NCBI RefSeq assembly: GCF_034702125.1
Contig: NC_085862.1
Span: forward strand, 16,412,881 to 16,476,880
Length of the DNA: 64,000 nt
Reading direction: 5' to 3'
Source: Engraulis encrasicolus
Taxonomy: Eukaryota; Chordata; Actinopteri; Clupeiformes; Engraulidae
Part shown: in pieces, positions 1-11,112 of the stretch
Layout of the letters: each line of letters opens with the position of its first letter
Position numbering within the stretch: the first letter of the stretch is position 1
The notes under the pieces: model-generated
The model's database searches: none
What the model was told of the DNA's origin: nothing
The model's input: only the letters and a program-made list of their open reading frames with translations
Program-made: the position numbers and the translations under genes

Positions 1-350
1 ACTTACAATCTTTTGTGACGTCAACTGTTGTATATACTCATTATATGTAAAAGTTTAAGTTAAATGTACTTAAGTCCAAATTGATTAAACCTACCATCTT
101 CCACAGTAGTAACTGTTATCTATAGTTATTGTATGCAAAATTCCCAGTTTAATGTACTAAATTCCCAGTCGATTAAACTTACCATCATTCGTAAGATTAA
201 CTGTAATGAATTATTTTATTTAAAATTTGCAGTTAAATGTATTAAATTTTAAGTTGATCAAACTGAAAGTCTTCTGTAATATCAAATGTTTCGTATAGTT
301 ATTTCACATAAAATATGAAGTTACATTCACAAAATTGTAACCAATTAGCT
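1..350. repeat. AT-rich degenerate tandem repeat, unit about 88 bp
   Basis: A block of the type TTGATTAAACTTACCATC, an AACTGT stretch, TATAGTTATT, then AGTTAAATGTACTAAA recurs at about 85-88 bp spacing (anchors near 87, 175 and 260). This gives nearly four diverged copies, with the first running in from the window edge. No coding content is seen. Confidence 0.6.
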
Positions 351-417
351 AGATAAGTACACAGTAAAAAATATTCCCGTGATGTCACAGGGAATTACTG
401 GCTACTAATTGCATTCA

Positions 418-510
418 TTTCACAGTAGTTTACTGTGGCCATCCTCACAGTTTACTGTGATCTTCTCACAGTAGTTTACTGTGGCCACACCACAGTTAGT
501 TACTGTCACC
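418..510. repeat. Short palindromic tandem repeat
   Basis: CACAGTAGTTTACTGTG-like words occur about four times in 90 bp. Each is a small inverted repeat (CACAGTA, short loop, TACTGTG) separated by CCATCCT- or ATCTTCT-like spacers. Confidence 0.6.
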
Positions 511-829
511 CTACCCACACTACCATGATCCCGCCCCTCCATTCATCACCACAAAAGAGGTAGCTACCATGTTATTGTGGCACCTCCCATTCCTCACCAT
601 GACTGAGACAACTGTGGCATGGAACCAGTCCATCACACTGCTCTCTTGTATTAATAGACCAAACTATCCATAACCACTGAGAAATATAAGTTTCTGCAGT
701 ATGTGCAATATTATTACCATTTAATCATTGTAATCTCCTGGATGATAGTACATTAATCAGTGTGCATAGAATACTCTAGTTGAGCATAATTAGACAATCC
801 TGAAATGTCAAGTAAGCAACACACCAAAA
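511..829. other. Intergenic, nothing recognised
   Basis: No ORF, RNA gene or repeat structure could be supported here. Confidence 0.4.
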
Positions 830-1160
830 AGGATACCTGCTACCACAATACTCACTACCAACTAAATACCTAGCCAGCCAACAAACCAGTCCACCAGCCA
901 ACCAAAAGAGTCAGTTGTCAGCTAGCCAGCCAAAGAGCCGGCTAACCAACTAACACTCAGTTAGTCAGCCAACTAACCAACAAACAAGTCAGTTGTATGG
1001 CTAGCCAGCTAACAAACCAGCCATACAGTCAACCAAAAGAGTCAGTTAGCCAGCCAACCAGCTGGCCAACAAACAGTCAGTTGGTCGGTCGGTCAGTTAG
1101 CTCACTAACCAACAAGCCGGACAGAGAGCCAGCGAACCAGTCATTTAGGCAAGCAACTCA
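830..1160. repeat. Degenerate CCAGCCAACCAA-type low-complexity tandem array
   Basis: The words AGCCAACC, AGTCAGTTAG, CCAACAAAC and CTAGCCAGC alternate irregularly over about 300 bp. The strand is purine/C rich with almost no open reading frame. It looks like a decayed short-unit minisatellite. Confidence 0.6.
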
Positions 1161-1734
1161 AGCATTGTGACAGTCTGAGTTTTTATAGAGGTGAAAGTTA
1201 ACCATGTGACCAGAGTAATCAGGCATGTGGCAGCTGCAGGTAGTAATTCAATGAACTTGTAACAGTCCTATGTACTCAAGTGAGGGCAGGTACTAATTGA
1301 CAGGTTGATTGGGCACTACCATTGTTCCTGGTTGATGGTAGGCAATGACAATTATGTCATGCAGCATTTGACTTTCAATTGTGCAATGGCACTTCACAAG
1401 ATAGCCTAATTTTACTAGGTGGCAATATTCTGATTTAAAATTGGATGCTGCAGCGTGGCCATATTGTCAGTTGAAATTTGAAACGATCTGTTAACATGAA
1501 ACACACTGCAGGAATACATTCAACTGCCCACATCTGGGTAGAGGCCAGTTGGTGCAGCCTGAAGAAAAAGAGGCGGGGTCATAACCAAAACTTATGAATT
1601 TAATCCATTCAACTAAAACATATTCATCTGAACAACTATTTCCTCAAATAAGTTGTCAATACTCAGTATTCTTCAGAAATGCCATCAAACTTCTATTTTT
1701 TAGTGCATTTTAATTAGTCTTGGTAAGTACATTT
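1161..1734. other. Intergenic, nothing recognised
   Basis: AT-rich unique-looking DNA. No gene, repeat or regulatory site could be supported. Confidence 0.4.
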
Positions 1735-1905
1735 GATGTCTGGGTTTACAGTGCACTGTGACAGAGGTCATCTTGCACCTGTTCACCCCCCTCGGGGATC
1801 GAACATGCGATCTCGTCAACTACAACGGTCCGGCAATGGGAGACACAGTACGATACCGCTGGGCCAAGAGACTAGTCTCCCGGCCCAACGGCATCTGCAC
1901 TGTAT
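1735..1905 (-). mobile_element. tRNA-derived SINE fragment
   Basis: On the minus strand a pol III A box-like TGGCCCAGCGG is followed about 50 bp later by a B box-like TGTTCGATCCC, the spacing expected in a tRNA-like SINE head. It cannot be folded into a convincing functional tRNA, so a SINE head is the better reading. Confidence 0.55.
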
Positions 1906-2320
1906 GAGGCTATCGGAGGGAGGTTTACCAACGTTCCATGCCAAGTCTTTTATTCAGTGTGTGTTTCAACTAATATACCGGTGCATGTTTTTTTTTAAAA
2001 TAAACACAACACGGTGTTGTGAGGAGGGGCAAGACACTGGCAGTCAACCATGTGAGCTACTTTTTTGACCGACGGCGGTCTACAACAATCAGAGGTTGAG
2101 TTGTGTGCAGCCAGTGTCGCGCAGCCAGGGGAAAACAAAAATTGAGAACCCATGGATAGATACACAACACAATCAATAGTGAGCACAGACTCCAGAGATA
2201 CAACTACATTGAACAAAAGCTATTTGCACGTTGAGGGCTCTTTTAGTAGACCTGTGGGGTTTATTTGTGTAGTGTTGCACCACTTGACTGGTCTGACAAA
2301 CCAAAATGATCCATTGTTTG
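1906..2320. other. Intergenic, nothing recognised
   Basis: No gene or repeat family identified. Confidence 0.35.
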
Positions 2321-2359
2321 CGTGTGTGTGTGTTTGTGTGTGTGCATGCGCGCGCGCGC

Positions 2360-2453
<94 letters not shown>

Positions 2454-2457
2454 GTGT
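2321..2457. repeat. Compound (GT)n-(CG)n-(GT)n microsatellite
   Basis: An almost uninterrupted alternating purine-pyrimidine tract of about 135 bp with a pure CG core of about 14 dinucleotides (2347-2374). Open frames over it (poly Cys-Val or Thr-His) are artefacts. Confidence 0.97.
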
Positions 2458-2867
2458 ATCACGCTTGCATGTCTGTGTATTTTTTCTTGTCCATAACTCC
2501 TTGGGTCTTTTTTGACTTCTGCAATGTTTATTTTATTTGTTTGATTTCAAATGGCTGTGGCTTTATTTGCACAGGTATTGCGTGTTGTTGATGTAATATT
2601 AAGAAGTTTCTTCCAGTTTGTTGGCACGGCATTGGCAAGGACTCCTTGGAAGAGAGGATGATGAAAAGGCAATGAAAAGTTCCTGGACACAAGACACAAA
2701 CAAAAACAAAATAAGAAAAATAAGAAAAATGAATGAATTAAAGAAAGAAAGACATCATTCATATCCAGCTGAAATGAGGGCCATCTCATGTGTAAATCAT
2801 GAACGACGCCAGACGATCTCACAAGTGGCGTTCAGATCAGAACGACTGTGCAAAGTAGCATGGGATT
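2458..2867. other. Intergenic, nothing recognised
   Basis: Non-repetitive to the eye. The overlapping open frames have no recognisable product. Confidence 0.35.
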
Positions 2868-2875
2868 TCCAAGGC

Positions 2876-3083
2876 CAGTGTTTCCCAACCAGGGGTACGT
2901 GTACCACTAGGGGTACGCGAGCACACTGCAGGGGGCACTTGGAAAAATACTTTTATTATAACAAATGCATGGAGCAGTCACATCAGGACAGAGAAAACAA
3001 TATAGAACATGAATTAGGGGGTACTCGTGGCACAACTAAGAGGCTTAGGGGGTACGCGAGACAAAAAAGGTTGGAAAACACTG
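2876..3083. mobile_element. hAT-type MITE with 8-bp target duplication
   Basis: Terminal inverted repeats CAGTGTTTCCCAACC and GGTTGGAAAACACTG bound 208 bp. The flanks are tccaaggc (2868-2875) and tcctaggc (3084-3091), an 8-bp target duplication with one mismatch, as hAT transposons make. No transposase is present; the inside holds GGGGTACG-type subterminal repeats. Confidence 0.85.
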
Positions 3084-3173
3084 TCCTAGGCCACGTAAAT
3101 CAAGGTGAGGACATCATTGTCACTGCTGTTCTGTTTTCCATACCCCACAGCTTACTTTAACTGGCCATTATTA

Positions 3174-3325
3174 TTACATTACATTACATTGCATTTGGCA
3201 GACGCTTTATAACCAAAGCGACTTTCAAAAGAGGATATAATCAAGCCAACATCACAAGCAAATACAAAGTGCACAGGAAATATACAGAACAACAAGTGCA
3301 GTTGCAAAGAGGGGTTAGTTTTCTT
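3174..3325 (-). mobile_element. L2-clade LINE 3' end
   Basis: On the minus strand a 3' UTR piece ends with GTCGCTTTGGTTATAAAG, CGTCTGCCAAATG and TGTAA repeats, the tail form of UnaL2-type L2 LINEs. The same 3' UTR occurs on the plus strand at 10930-11112 and 47637-47735. It carries no coding part. Confidence 0.8.
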
Positions 3326-3385
3326 TTTCTCCACCAGTGTGTGTGTGTGGATCAGGCCATCCAGGCCTGATCAGCTGTAGGCCTA

Positions 3386-3472
3386 TACATTACATTACAT
3401 TACATTACATTACATGACATGACATGACATTACATTACATTACATTTGGCAACCTCTTTTACCCAAAGTGAC
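3386..3472 (-). mobile_element. L2-type tail with expanded TGTAA/TGTCA repeats
   Basis: A (TACAT)n/(GACAT)n array leads into TTTGGCAACCTCTTTTACC and CAAAGTGACTTA, a diverged L2 or V-SINE 3' tail in reverse. It is cut at 3473-3476 by the adjoining TTAA element. Confidence 0.7.
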
Positions 3473-3851
3473 TTAAGGGATAGTTCCGGCGTAAAATGAA
3501 AGTTTCACCATCGCTTTCTCATGCCACATAATGTATCTAATGATGAGCCATTCTGGGCAATGCCGCGCCGCTATGGAGTTAGCTAATTTTAAGCTTTTTG
3601 GCGAAAAACGCAGCCAATGCATCACGGCGGGGCCAATTATAGGCCTATTATTTTCTGATGTTTCCCCGCTATAAACAACTTCAAAAACGATACACACTTC
3701 ATCACAAAGGTCTCGTCAATCAAACCGAGGCACAGAGAAGATCATCGGACCACACAGTCTTTCACTGGCCAGTGTTTTCAGAGGTGTCTCACTGTTGCAA
3801 CTCTCTGACCCGGATGCAGGCTACTCAATCAGGTGGCTAGGTAGGCTAAAC

Positions 3852-4160
3852 ATGGTCCGCGGTTCTTACACCGGCTGCGACCGTAAAATGAAAATCTGGA
3901 ACCCCGACCGTTTTCACCGACTGCCACTGTCTAAACCAGCCATATTACGGGAATGGCTAATAGCATTAGAAGTGGACGAGACTGACATAAAAACCCTGAG
4001 GGATCGATACTACCGTGTATGGAGGGAGCATTTCGAGGATGATGACTACAAGAAGAGTAAGGGAGATGGAACACCTAAACGAAACCGTCTAAAGATGAAT
4101 GCTGTACCAAAAAGGCGCATGGCTATGGAGGTATGTTTGAAGAGAGAGAAACATGTGTAA
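3852..4160 (+). pseudogene. THAP-domain fragment of transposon transposase (left arm)
   Basis: The frame starting at 3852 gives about 102 residues with the THAP layout: an N-terminal segment ending YTGCDRK, FHRLP near residue 20, a tryptophan in REWLIAL, then the EHFEDDDY box near residue 60. THAP modules bind DNA through a C2CH zinc site; here the first Cys is not in place and the Cys before the His box reads as Trp, so zinc binding is probably lost. The frame ends soon after a basic stretch. I read it as the first exon of a Kolobok-like transposase left in a non-autonomous element. Confidence 0.6.
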
Positions 4161-4625
4161 ATGTGTCTGGCTCATGAATTTGAGTGTCTGTGAATCTGTG
4201 AAACTGGTTGCAACACCGCGCGTCTTTGCCAGCAAGCACTCTGTTTTGGGAAGGCATACAGGTGCAGTAAATGTAGCCCACTACAGGAGATAAATAAACT
4301 GTCAAAACAAACTAGCGCGGGATGGCAAGTGAAATTGTGAAATTGTGCGACCTGAGGCATTCGATGTGGTTGATGTCAAGCATGCTAGAGTAGTTTCAGT
4401 GAAGTAGACACTAATTGACCAGAGCGCGCGAGGTCAGATGGACCATTACGCAACGGAGGAGGGCTGGAGAAATTTTATAAAGTCGTACTAGAAGTGCTCT
4501 TACAGATGTAAGTACTGTACACCACCAGTGGTGTGTTATTACAAAGTTGAATCCATGTTATATTATACCGTGTTGCAATTACTTTGTAAGAGTAGTCTGC
4601 CTACCTGTACTCTCCATACAACTCT

Positions 4626-4811
4626 TCAAATCTGCTGCCTGCACACACGGTAGTCGCGATCCCTCCGGGTTTTTATGTCAGTTTTGTCCACTTCTGATGC
4701 TATTAGCCATCCCCGTAATATGGCTGGTTTAGACAGTGGCAGTCGGTGAAAACGGTCGGGGTTCCAGCTTTTCATTTTACGGTCGCAGCCGGTGTAAGAA
4801 CCGCGGACCAT
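4626..4811 (-). pseudogene. THAP-domain fragment, inverted copy in the right arm
   Basis: This is the mirror copy of the left-arm fragment, about 62 residues, starting at 4811 on the minus strand with the same N-terminal sequence. It diverges after the YRVC position and stops before the EH box. It keeps the Cys that is Trp in the other arm, so the arms have diverged since duplication. Confidence 0.6.
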
Positions 4812-5230
4812 GTTTAGCCTACCTAGCCACATGATTGAGTAGCCTGCATCCGGGTCAGAGAGTTGCAACAGTGAGACACCTCTGAAAACACTGGCCAGTG
4901 AAAGACTGTGTGGTCCGATGATCGTCTCTGTGCCTCGGTTTGATTGACGAGACCTTTGTGATGAAGTGTGTATCGTTTTTGAAGTTGTTTATAGCGGGGA
5001 AACATCAGAAAATAATAGGCATATAATTGGCCCCGCCGTGATGCATTGGCTGCGTTTTTCGCCAAAAAGCTTAAAATTAGCTAACTCCATAACGGCGCGG
5101 CATTGCCCAGAATGGCTCATCATTAGATACATTATGTGGCATGAGAAAGCGATGGTGAAACTTTCATTTTACGCCGGAACTATCCTTTAATGACATGCAT
5201 TAATAGAGCTAGGAATGAAGGACCTCCGCA

Positions 5231-5242
5231 CCACACACGCAC

Positions 5243-5330
<88 letters not shown>

Positions 5331-5333
5331 ACA
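5231..5333. repeat. (CA)n microsatellite
   Basis: About 100 bp of CA dinucleotides with a few CG interruptions at the start and an AA interruption near the end. Confidence 0.97.
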
Positions 5334-5392
5334 GGGTTCTAATAGGCCAGCTGGCTAATCTGCTGAGTGACACACACCTGGGGTGAGTTTCT

Positions 5393-5504
5393 CAAAAGAG
5401 AAGTTGTTAGCCTGTTAACAACTTCGGTAGTTGCCAATGGGAAAATGCATTGAAAACAACAAAGTAGATAATGTAGTAAGCAACTTTGGTTTTGAGAAAT
5501 TCAC
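5393..5504. mobile_element. Short MITE with GTGAGTTTCTCAAAA ends
   Basis: GTGAGTTTCTCAAAA and TTTTGAGAAATTCAC form 15-bp near-perfect terminal inverted repeats around about 80 bp. No convincing target duplication was found, so the superfamily is open. Confidence 0.5.
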
Positions 5505-5629
5505 ATCTGATTACTTCTTGCGAAGGTCTGCAGTTCTCTTTCACAGGAGGTTCACAGGGGGACAGAGGTTATCATGTGTGACTGGTTGAGCATAAAGAGC
5601 AAATAAAGAGAATAACTGAAAACGTATGT

Positions 5630-5725
5630 AATTGTGCTTTATCGTGATATATATCGTTATTGTGATATAAAGTAATCCATATCGTGATATAGTTTTTTTT
5701 TTTCCATATCGCCCAGCCGTACACA
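5630..5725. repeat. Fragment of a TATCGTGATA / ATATCGCCCAGCC interspersed repeat
   Basis: Repeated ATCGTGATAT words, a T run and then ATATCGCCCAGCCGTA resemble one end of a widespread fish DNA transposon (the strand opposite would start with a GGCTGGGCGATAT word). The assignment is from recall and the other end is not seen. Confidence 0.35.
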
Positions 5726-5934
5726 CTGGTGTAGACGACAAGAGGAGAAGAGAAGGAGAATGTTTGGATAGAGAAATAAAAAAACAGTCGATCTGAAGAG
5801 GAGTGTTTTTAATTACCGTAAAGCAGTTAGCCTTTAACATGATTGTGGAGTAGTGGAGAGTAAGAGAGAGTGCCTCTCGCCATTCCCGACAGCTGTGGCT
5901 ATCTGGCCATTTCACTGCCTTTTGGAGTGGACAT

Positions 5935-6480
5935 TTATTTGGTGAGTAGTGCTCACAGCAGGAGACGAGGGGGTGGCAGGGGTGGGGGCGTGAGGGGGAT
6001 AGCGAGGGGGGCAGCGATGGTGGTGGCGGTGGTGGGGGGGTGGCTGGTTGATAGCTGGAGGGGGGATAGCAAGAGACAAGGGGGTTGGAGAGGAGGGTTA
6101 GTGATGGTGTTGGAGGAGATTGGGGTAGCAGGGCTGGTGGGTGGAAGTAGTGATGGCAGTGGTGCACAGACCTGCCGACAGGGGGGAACAACTGGATCAA
6201 TTCTCCTGGGCCCAGGGATAGAGGGATAGGGCCCAGGGATAGAGGGATAGGGCGGGGGGGGGGCAGTGGTGATGGTAGAGGTAGTGGGGGGAGAAGAGGA
6301 GGAGGAGGTAGAGGAGGAGGTGGAAGAGGAGGAGGCAGGGGAGGAGGTGGATGTGGAGGTGGGGGTGAAGGAGGAGGAGGTGGAAGAGGAGGAGGAGGTA
6401 CAAGATGTGGAGGTGATAGAGGAGAAGATGGGGTAGAGGAGGAGGTGGTGGAAGAGTAGGCGGTAGAGGAGCAGAGGTGC
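5935..6480. repeat. G-rich polypurine minisatellite region
   Basis: The plus strand is almost entirely G, A and T with GGTGG, GGAGGA and GGGGG words. A 21-bp unit, GGGCCCAGGGATAGAGGGATA, is directly repeated near 6209-6250, followed by (GGA)n to 6480. The minus-strand Pro/Ser/Leu-rich open frames are repeat artefacts. Confidence 0.8.
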
Positions 6481-6675
6481 TAAAGGAGGTGGAGGAGGGA
6501 GACAGTGGTGGCAGACATTTCCTTCCGTCCATCTGTATCCTAAATCAGCCTCATCCCTCCTCCCTGCAACTACCCCGGTGCCTCCTTCAAGGGACAGGCG
6601 GAGCATCAAGTGTAATGAAGGCACAGCGGGGCCATAACAACATGGTTATCAGTGAGTGAATTATGCTCAGCTGAG

Positions 6676-7125
<450 letters not shown>

Positions 7126-7495
7126 GCTTTCAGTCCACTGAACGAATAAAGTGATCAATAAGAAAAGTGATTTTCCTGTTTTAAAAAGAGTGCATCATTG
7201 TCATAGATAGTGCAGCCCAGTTGTTCCTGCTTGGGGGTTGGGGGTGGTTGGATTTGCAGCAGTCTCCACAGAGACACAGATACAATTTCCTATGGCTTCC
7301 TAGGAACACATCTAATCAAGATGGGCGTGTGTCCTATCTAGCGTTTTTATTTATCTATGTTTGAAAGGTTGGTGTCAACCTAAAGAAAAGAAAGTGATTT
7401 AGCGTGCATGTATTCCCCAGATGTCTCCGAGATTGAAAATGATTTCAAATGTCAGCAAAGCAAATCCATCATGCTCTGTCTCCTCCTGCTCTGTT
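7126..7495. other. Intergenic, nothing recognised
   Basis: No gene or repeat family identified. Confidence 0.35.
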
Positions 7496-7641
7496 CTCAA
7501 TCTCTCTCTCTCTTCTCATGTTTACCTCTCCCTGCCTTTTCTTCCCTATCTTTGTCTATCTTTATCTCCTATACCCCCTCTCTCTATCTGTCTTTCTTTT
7601 CCTGTCTATCATTCTATCATTCCTATCTCCTATTGCTGTCG

Positions 7642-7725
<84 letters not shown>

Positions 7726-7868
7726 CCCCTTCTCTCACTCTATCTCCCCTCTGTCTGATCTCTTCCATCCATCTCTCTTTCCTACCTCTCTTTCTCTCTC
7801 TCCCCATTCATTTAATATATCTACCATGCCTGTCGGTCTGTCTCTTTCTCTCTGTCTGTGTGTCTGTG

Positions 7869-7940
<72 letters not shown>

Positions 7941-7945
7941 TCTCC
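7496..7945. repeat. (CT)n pyrimidine tract with CTGT blocks
   Basis: Imperfect TCTC DNA holds two purer (CT)n blocks (about 7642-7722 and 7891-7936) and a (CTGT)n block near 7855-7890. Confidence 0.95.
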
Positions 7946-8427
7946 CTGCCCCTCCAGAAGAGCCCGGGGTCCATAGGAGTTTGGAGGCAATATTGGTGAT
8001 CCCCTAGTGACCGTCTGGGCCATCAGTGTGGTGGAGCAGCTGTCATGAGCCATCTCTTCGACATGCCTCTAAAGTTCCTCTCCGTCTGACCTCAGCATCA
8101 CTCTCCTCTCTTTCACGTTCACAATCTATCTCTTCCCATCGTCTTTCTCTTTCTCATCTTTGTTTGTTTGTCTCCATCATTCTACCTGACAAGCCTCTAA
8201 TGCAGGTGGTTCTCAAACTTTTTTGGGCTGGAGTGGGGAAACCGACACTTCCCAATGACGCTTTCATGATTATGCCTCAACTCAAAAAAACAGATCCAAT
8301 TTGTATAGAGATTGCCAACGTGACGTCATTGCCCCAATCAAATGTACTTTCTGGTCTGTTTTTTCTTGTTTACACGGCTAGGATTGGGCGGACCAAGCCC
8401 ACTCTCTAAAAAGCTCCAGAATTTGAT
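7946..8427. other. Intergenic, with a possible hAT end
   Basis: Mostly unrecognised. GCAGGTGGTTCTCAAAC at 8204-8220 looks like the left end of a hAT MITE, but no matching right end was found. Confidence 0.35.
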
Positions 8428-8605
8428 TTGCCCAAGATTGGGGCAAAAGGCGTTTCTGACCCATTTAAGGAAGAAAAATCCGCACTCACAAAACTGCGTC
8501 TCATTATTTATTTATATTACCACCATGTCCAAAAAGCAAACGCGTTTCGGCTATCAAGCCTTCATCAGTGCGTGGTACCATTCGTCACGTGTCTTGGCAA
8601 CCTCT
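8428..8605. repeat. Interspersed repeat with CGTTTCGGC...GCCTTCATCAG core, copy 1
   Basis: Contains GAAGAAAAATCCGCACTC, then an AT-rich stretch, then ACGCGTTTCGGCTATCAA and GCCTTCATCAGTGCG. The second copy at 61790-61915 has the same order of blocks. I cannot assign a superfamily. Confidence 0.5.
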
Positions 8606-8769
8606 ATTATCCTGGTTTCAGATTTTCAACAGTCATCAAACATAGGCCCTACTAAATCAATCACTTGCACTCTCTTTCCCTCTCTCTTTCTTCCTCAGGT
8701 CCTGCATGGGGCTCGCTCACCACATCTGCCTACACGAGGAATCCAGGATCTAGATTATTATTTGAGGTC

Positions 8770-9775
8770 TAATGAAGGCATAGAGAGCAGGAGAGGAGAG
8801 AAGAGGAGAGGCAGGGAGAGGAGAGGAGAGGGGAGGAGTAAAGAGGAGTGGAGAGGCGGGGAGAGGAGAGGAGAGGAGAGAAGAGGAGGGGAGGGGAGGG
8901 GAGGGGAGAGCAGAAGAGGGGAGAGGAGAAGAGAGGAGAGGAGAGGAGAGGAGAGGAGGTGAGAAGAGAGGCAGGGAGAGGAGGTGAGAAGAGATGCAGG
9001 GAGAGGAGAGGAGAGGAGAGGAGAGGAGAGGAGAGGAGAGGAGAGGAGAGGAGAGGAGAGGAGAGGAAAAGAGAGGAGAGGAGGTGAGAGAAGAGAAGAG
9101 AGGAGGTGAGAGAAGAGAAGAGAAGAGAAGAGAAGAGAAGAGAAGAGAAGAGAAGAGAAGAGAAGAGAAGAGAAGAGAAGAGAAGAGAAGAGAAGAGAAG
9201 AGAAGAGAAGAGAAGAGAAGAGAGTGGAGGAGCAGATTGAGAAGAGGGGGGAGGAAATAAGGAAACATGAACAAGCAGGAGGAAGAGGAGAAGAAGAGGG
9301 TGAGCGGCGGAGATGAGAGAGTTGTAAGGGGAGAAGTGAGATGAGGAAGCAGAAGCAGAAGGGGAGAGAGGGAGGAAAAGAGGAGATGGGGAGAGAGGGA
9401 GGAAAATAGGAGATGGGGAGAGAGGGAGGAAAATAGGAGATGGGGAGAGAGGGAGGAAAAGAGGAGATGGGGAGAGAGGGAGGAAAAGAGGAGATGGGGA
9501 GAGAGGGAGGAAAGGGAGGTGGGGGGTGCGTATGAAGCATATACGGGCCAGGTGAGCATGGGGAGCAGGAGAGGAGAGGAGCAGAAGGAGAGGAAGGGAG
9601 GAGAGGATGGAGGAAGAGAGGGAGGGAAGGGAGTAGAGGAAGGGAGGAGAGATGGAAACACGAAAGAGGAGGATGAGAGAAAGAGGGAGAGAGGAGGAGA
9701 TGAGAGAGGGGTAGAGAGGGAGGAGAGTAGGAGGGGGTGCAGGCGGACAGGGGAGCTGCCAAGGTGTGTCGGGCA
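8770..9775. repeat. 1-kb polypurine array of GGAGA and AAGAG units
   Basis: Almost pure A and G on the plus strand: (GGAGA)n to about 9070, (GAGAA)n from about 9100 to 9220, then irregular GGAGGA/GAGAGG blocks. The long Ser/Leu/Pro-rich frames on the minus strand are artefacts. Confidence 0.97.
9365..9516. repeat. 27-bp polypurine minisatellite
   Basis: Inside the polypurine block a 27-bp unit (GAGATGGGGAGAGAGGGA then GGAAAATAG) recurs about 5.5 times with only AAAATAG/AAAAGAG variation. The reading frame repeats every nine residues accordingly. Confidence 0.85.
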
Positions 9776-9827
9776 AAGATAATGTTTGTACATGTCAACT
9801 AATATAGTATTTGTGTTGTGCAGAGGA

Positions 9828-9990
<163 letters not shown>

Positions 9991-10397
9991 CCTCACATTC
10001 TGTCTCATTTCACATGAGCCAACGTTTCCTTTGCTACAATATCTTGGCTGCTCCGGCGTTGGCACTTTGCAGTCATTAACCGGCGCCAAGTTGGACACCC
10101 TTTAAAGCAGGCCCATTCAGAGGCTGACACCGCTATCATTACAATGATGATTTCCACCAATTCGCCCCAAAGGGCCCCTGCTTGGCCATGTGCTGTAACA
10201 GATGATGCCATAAATCTAAACTGTCATAAGAAAGAAAGTAGGGCAGGGAACAGGACAGCGAATCTGGCAGACTGCCTCAACCTTCTGACCAATCGCTCCA
10301 CAGTATTACTTTGCTCCAAGGGGAATGGAAATTAGTGATTTTATTAGAGGTGCAAGCACCAGGTAACTGACCAGCTGAATATAGACATACTGTAGAC
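9991..10397. other. Intergenic, nothing recognised
   Basis: Unique-looking DNA with no supportable gene or element. Confidence 0.35.
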
Positions 10398-10651
10398 CAG
10401 TGTTTCTCAAACTTTTTCAGATCGAGGACCACTTTGTCCCCCCAAAAATGTTCAGGGACCACCTGTCAACTGAATTGACAGTTGACTGGTGCTAATTTTG
10501 ATGCAGATCACTTACTTTTTATTCACATTTACAAGCCTGATTTATTGTGGTGAAATGAGACTTCAGCAATGGTTAGCTTTGTAATGATCTTACAAATATT
10601 GTCTACTGCTAGCTTTTCTTGGAAGAGTAGAAATCCCCTCGCGGACCACCT
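10398..10651. mobile_element. Truncated hAT MITE
   Basis: Starts CAGTGTTTCTCAAACTTTTT, then ATCGAGGACCAC. A second GCGGACCACCTGG motif near 10640 suggests the start of the right half. The right terminal inverted repeat is missing where L2 sequence begins. Confidence 0.6.
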
Positions 10652-11112
10652 GGCTCTGCCATCCAGTCGCTAGGTACTCCCAGTCAAGATTGTTCTCCGT
10701 TGCGGTACCCAAGTGGTGGAACGCTCTCCCAGAGGCAGCAAGACTAAGCACATCTCTTGCAGCTTTCAAGAAACAACTAAAGACCTTCCTCTTTCGAGAG
10801 AATCTACTAGACTAATGCTTAAGCTGGCCTTGCCCCAGGGCAGACTCTTGACATGATGTTTAGTTTAGTTTAGTTTGTGTGTGTGTGTGTGTACTCGTTA
10901 TTTACTCTTTATAAAAAAAAAGATAATAATAATAAAAAAAACGAACCCCTCTTTGCAACTGCACTTGTTGTTCTGTATATCTCCTGTGCACTTTGTATTT
11001 GCTTGTGATGTTGGCTTGATTATGTCCTCTTTTGAAAGTCGCTTTGGTTATAAAGCATCTGCCAAACGCAATATAATGTAATGTAATGTAATGTAATGTA
11101 ATGTAATGTAAT
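10652..11112 (+). mobile_element. L2-clade LINE, 3' end
   Basis: The translated 5' part gives the C-terminal segment typical of L2 ORF2 (VPKWWNALPEAARLSTS, then AFKKQLKTFLFREN). It is followed by a 3' UTR, GTCGCTTTGGTTATAAAG, and TGTAATG repeats. 5' truncation is usual for LINE copies. The same 3' UTR is seen inverted at 3174-3325. Confidence 0.85.

Larger units (their letters stand above)
3477..5186. mobile_element. Fold-back TTAA transposon (Kolobok-like) with THAP-type arms
   Basis: The ends GGGATAGTTCCGGCG and CGCCGGAACTATCCT are inverted copies of each other, and both are flanked by TTAA (3473-3476 and 5187-5190). The inverted repeats are about 550 bp long (3477-4027 and 4636-5186) around a unique centre of about 600 bp. 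Each arm encodes the same THAP-like protein start. TTAA targets with a THAP domain point to the Kolobok superfamily; piggyBac shares the target but not THAP. No full transposase is visible, so it is probably non-autonomous. Confidence 0.8.

Noticed and set aside
418..510. CRISPR-like array of short palindromic repeats
   Set aside because: Eukaryotic context, spacers of only about 10 bp that are themselves repetitive, and no cas genes.
3795..4160. Host THAP gene
   Set aside because: Sits inside a TTAA-bounded inverted structure, duplicated in the other arm, and lacks key zinc ligands.
5953..6624. Minus-strand Ser/Pro/Thr-rich ORF of 223 codons
   Set aside because: Lies on a G-rich minisatellite. 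No start context, splice sites or family match.
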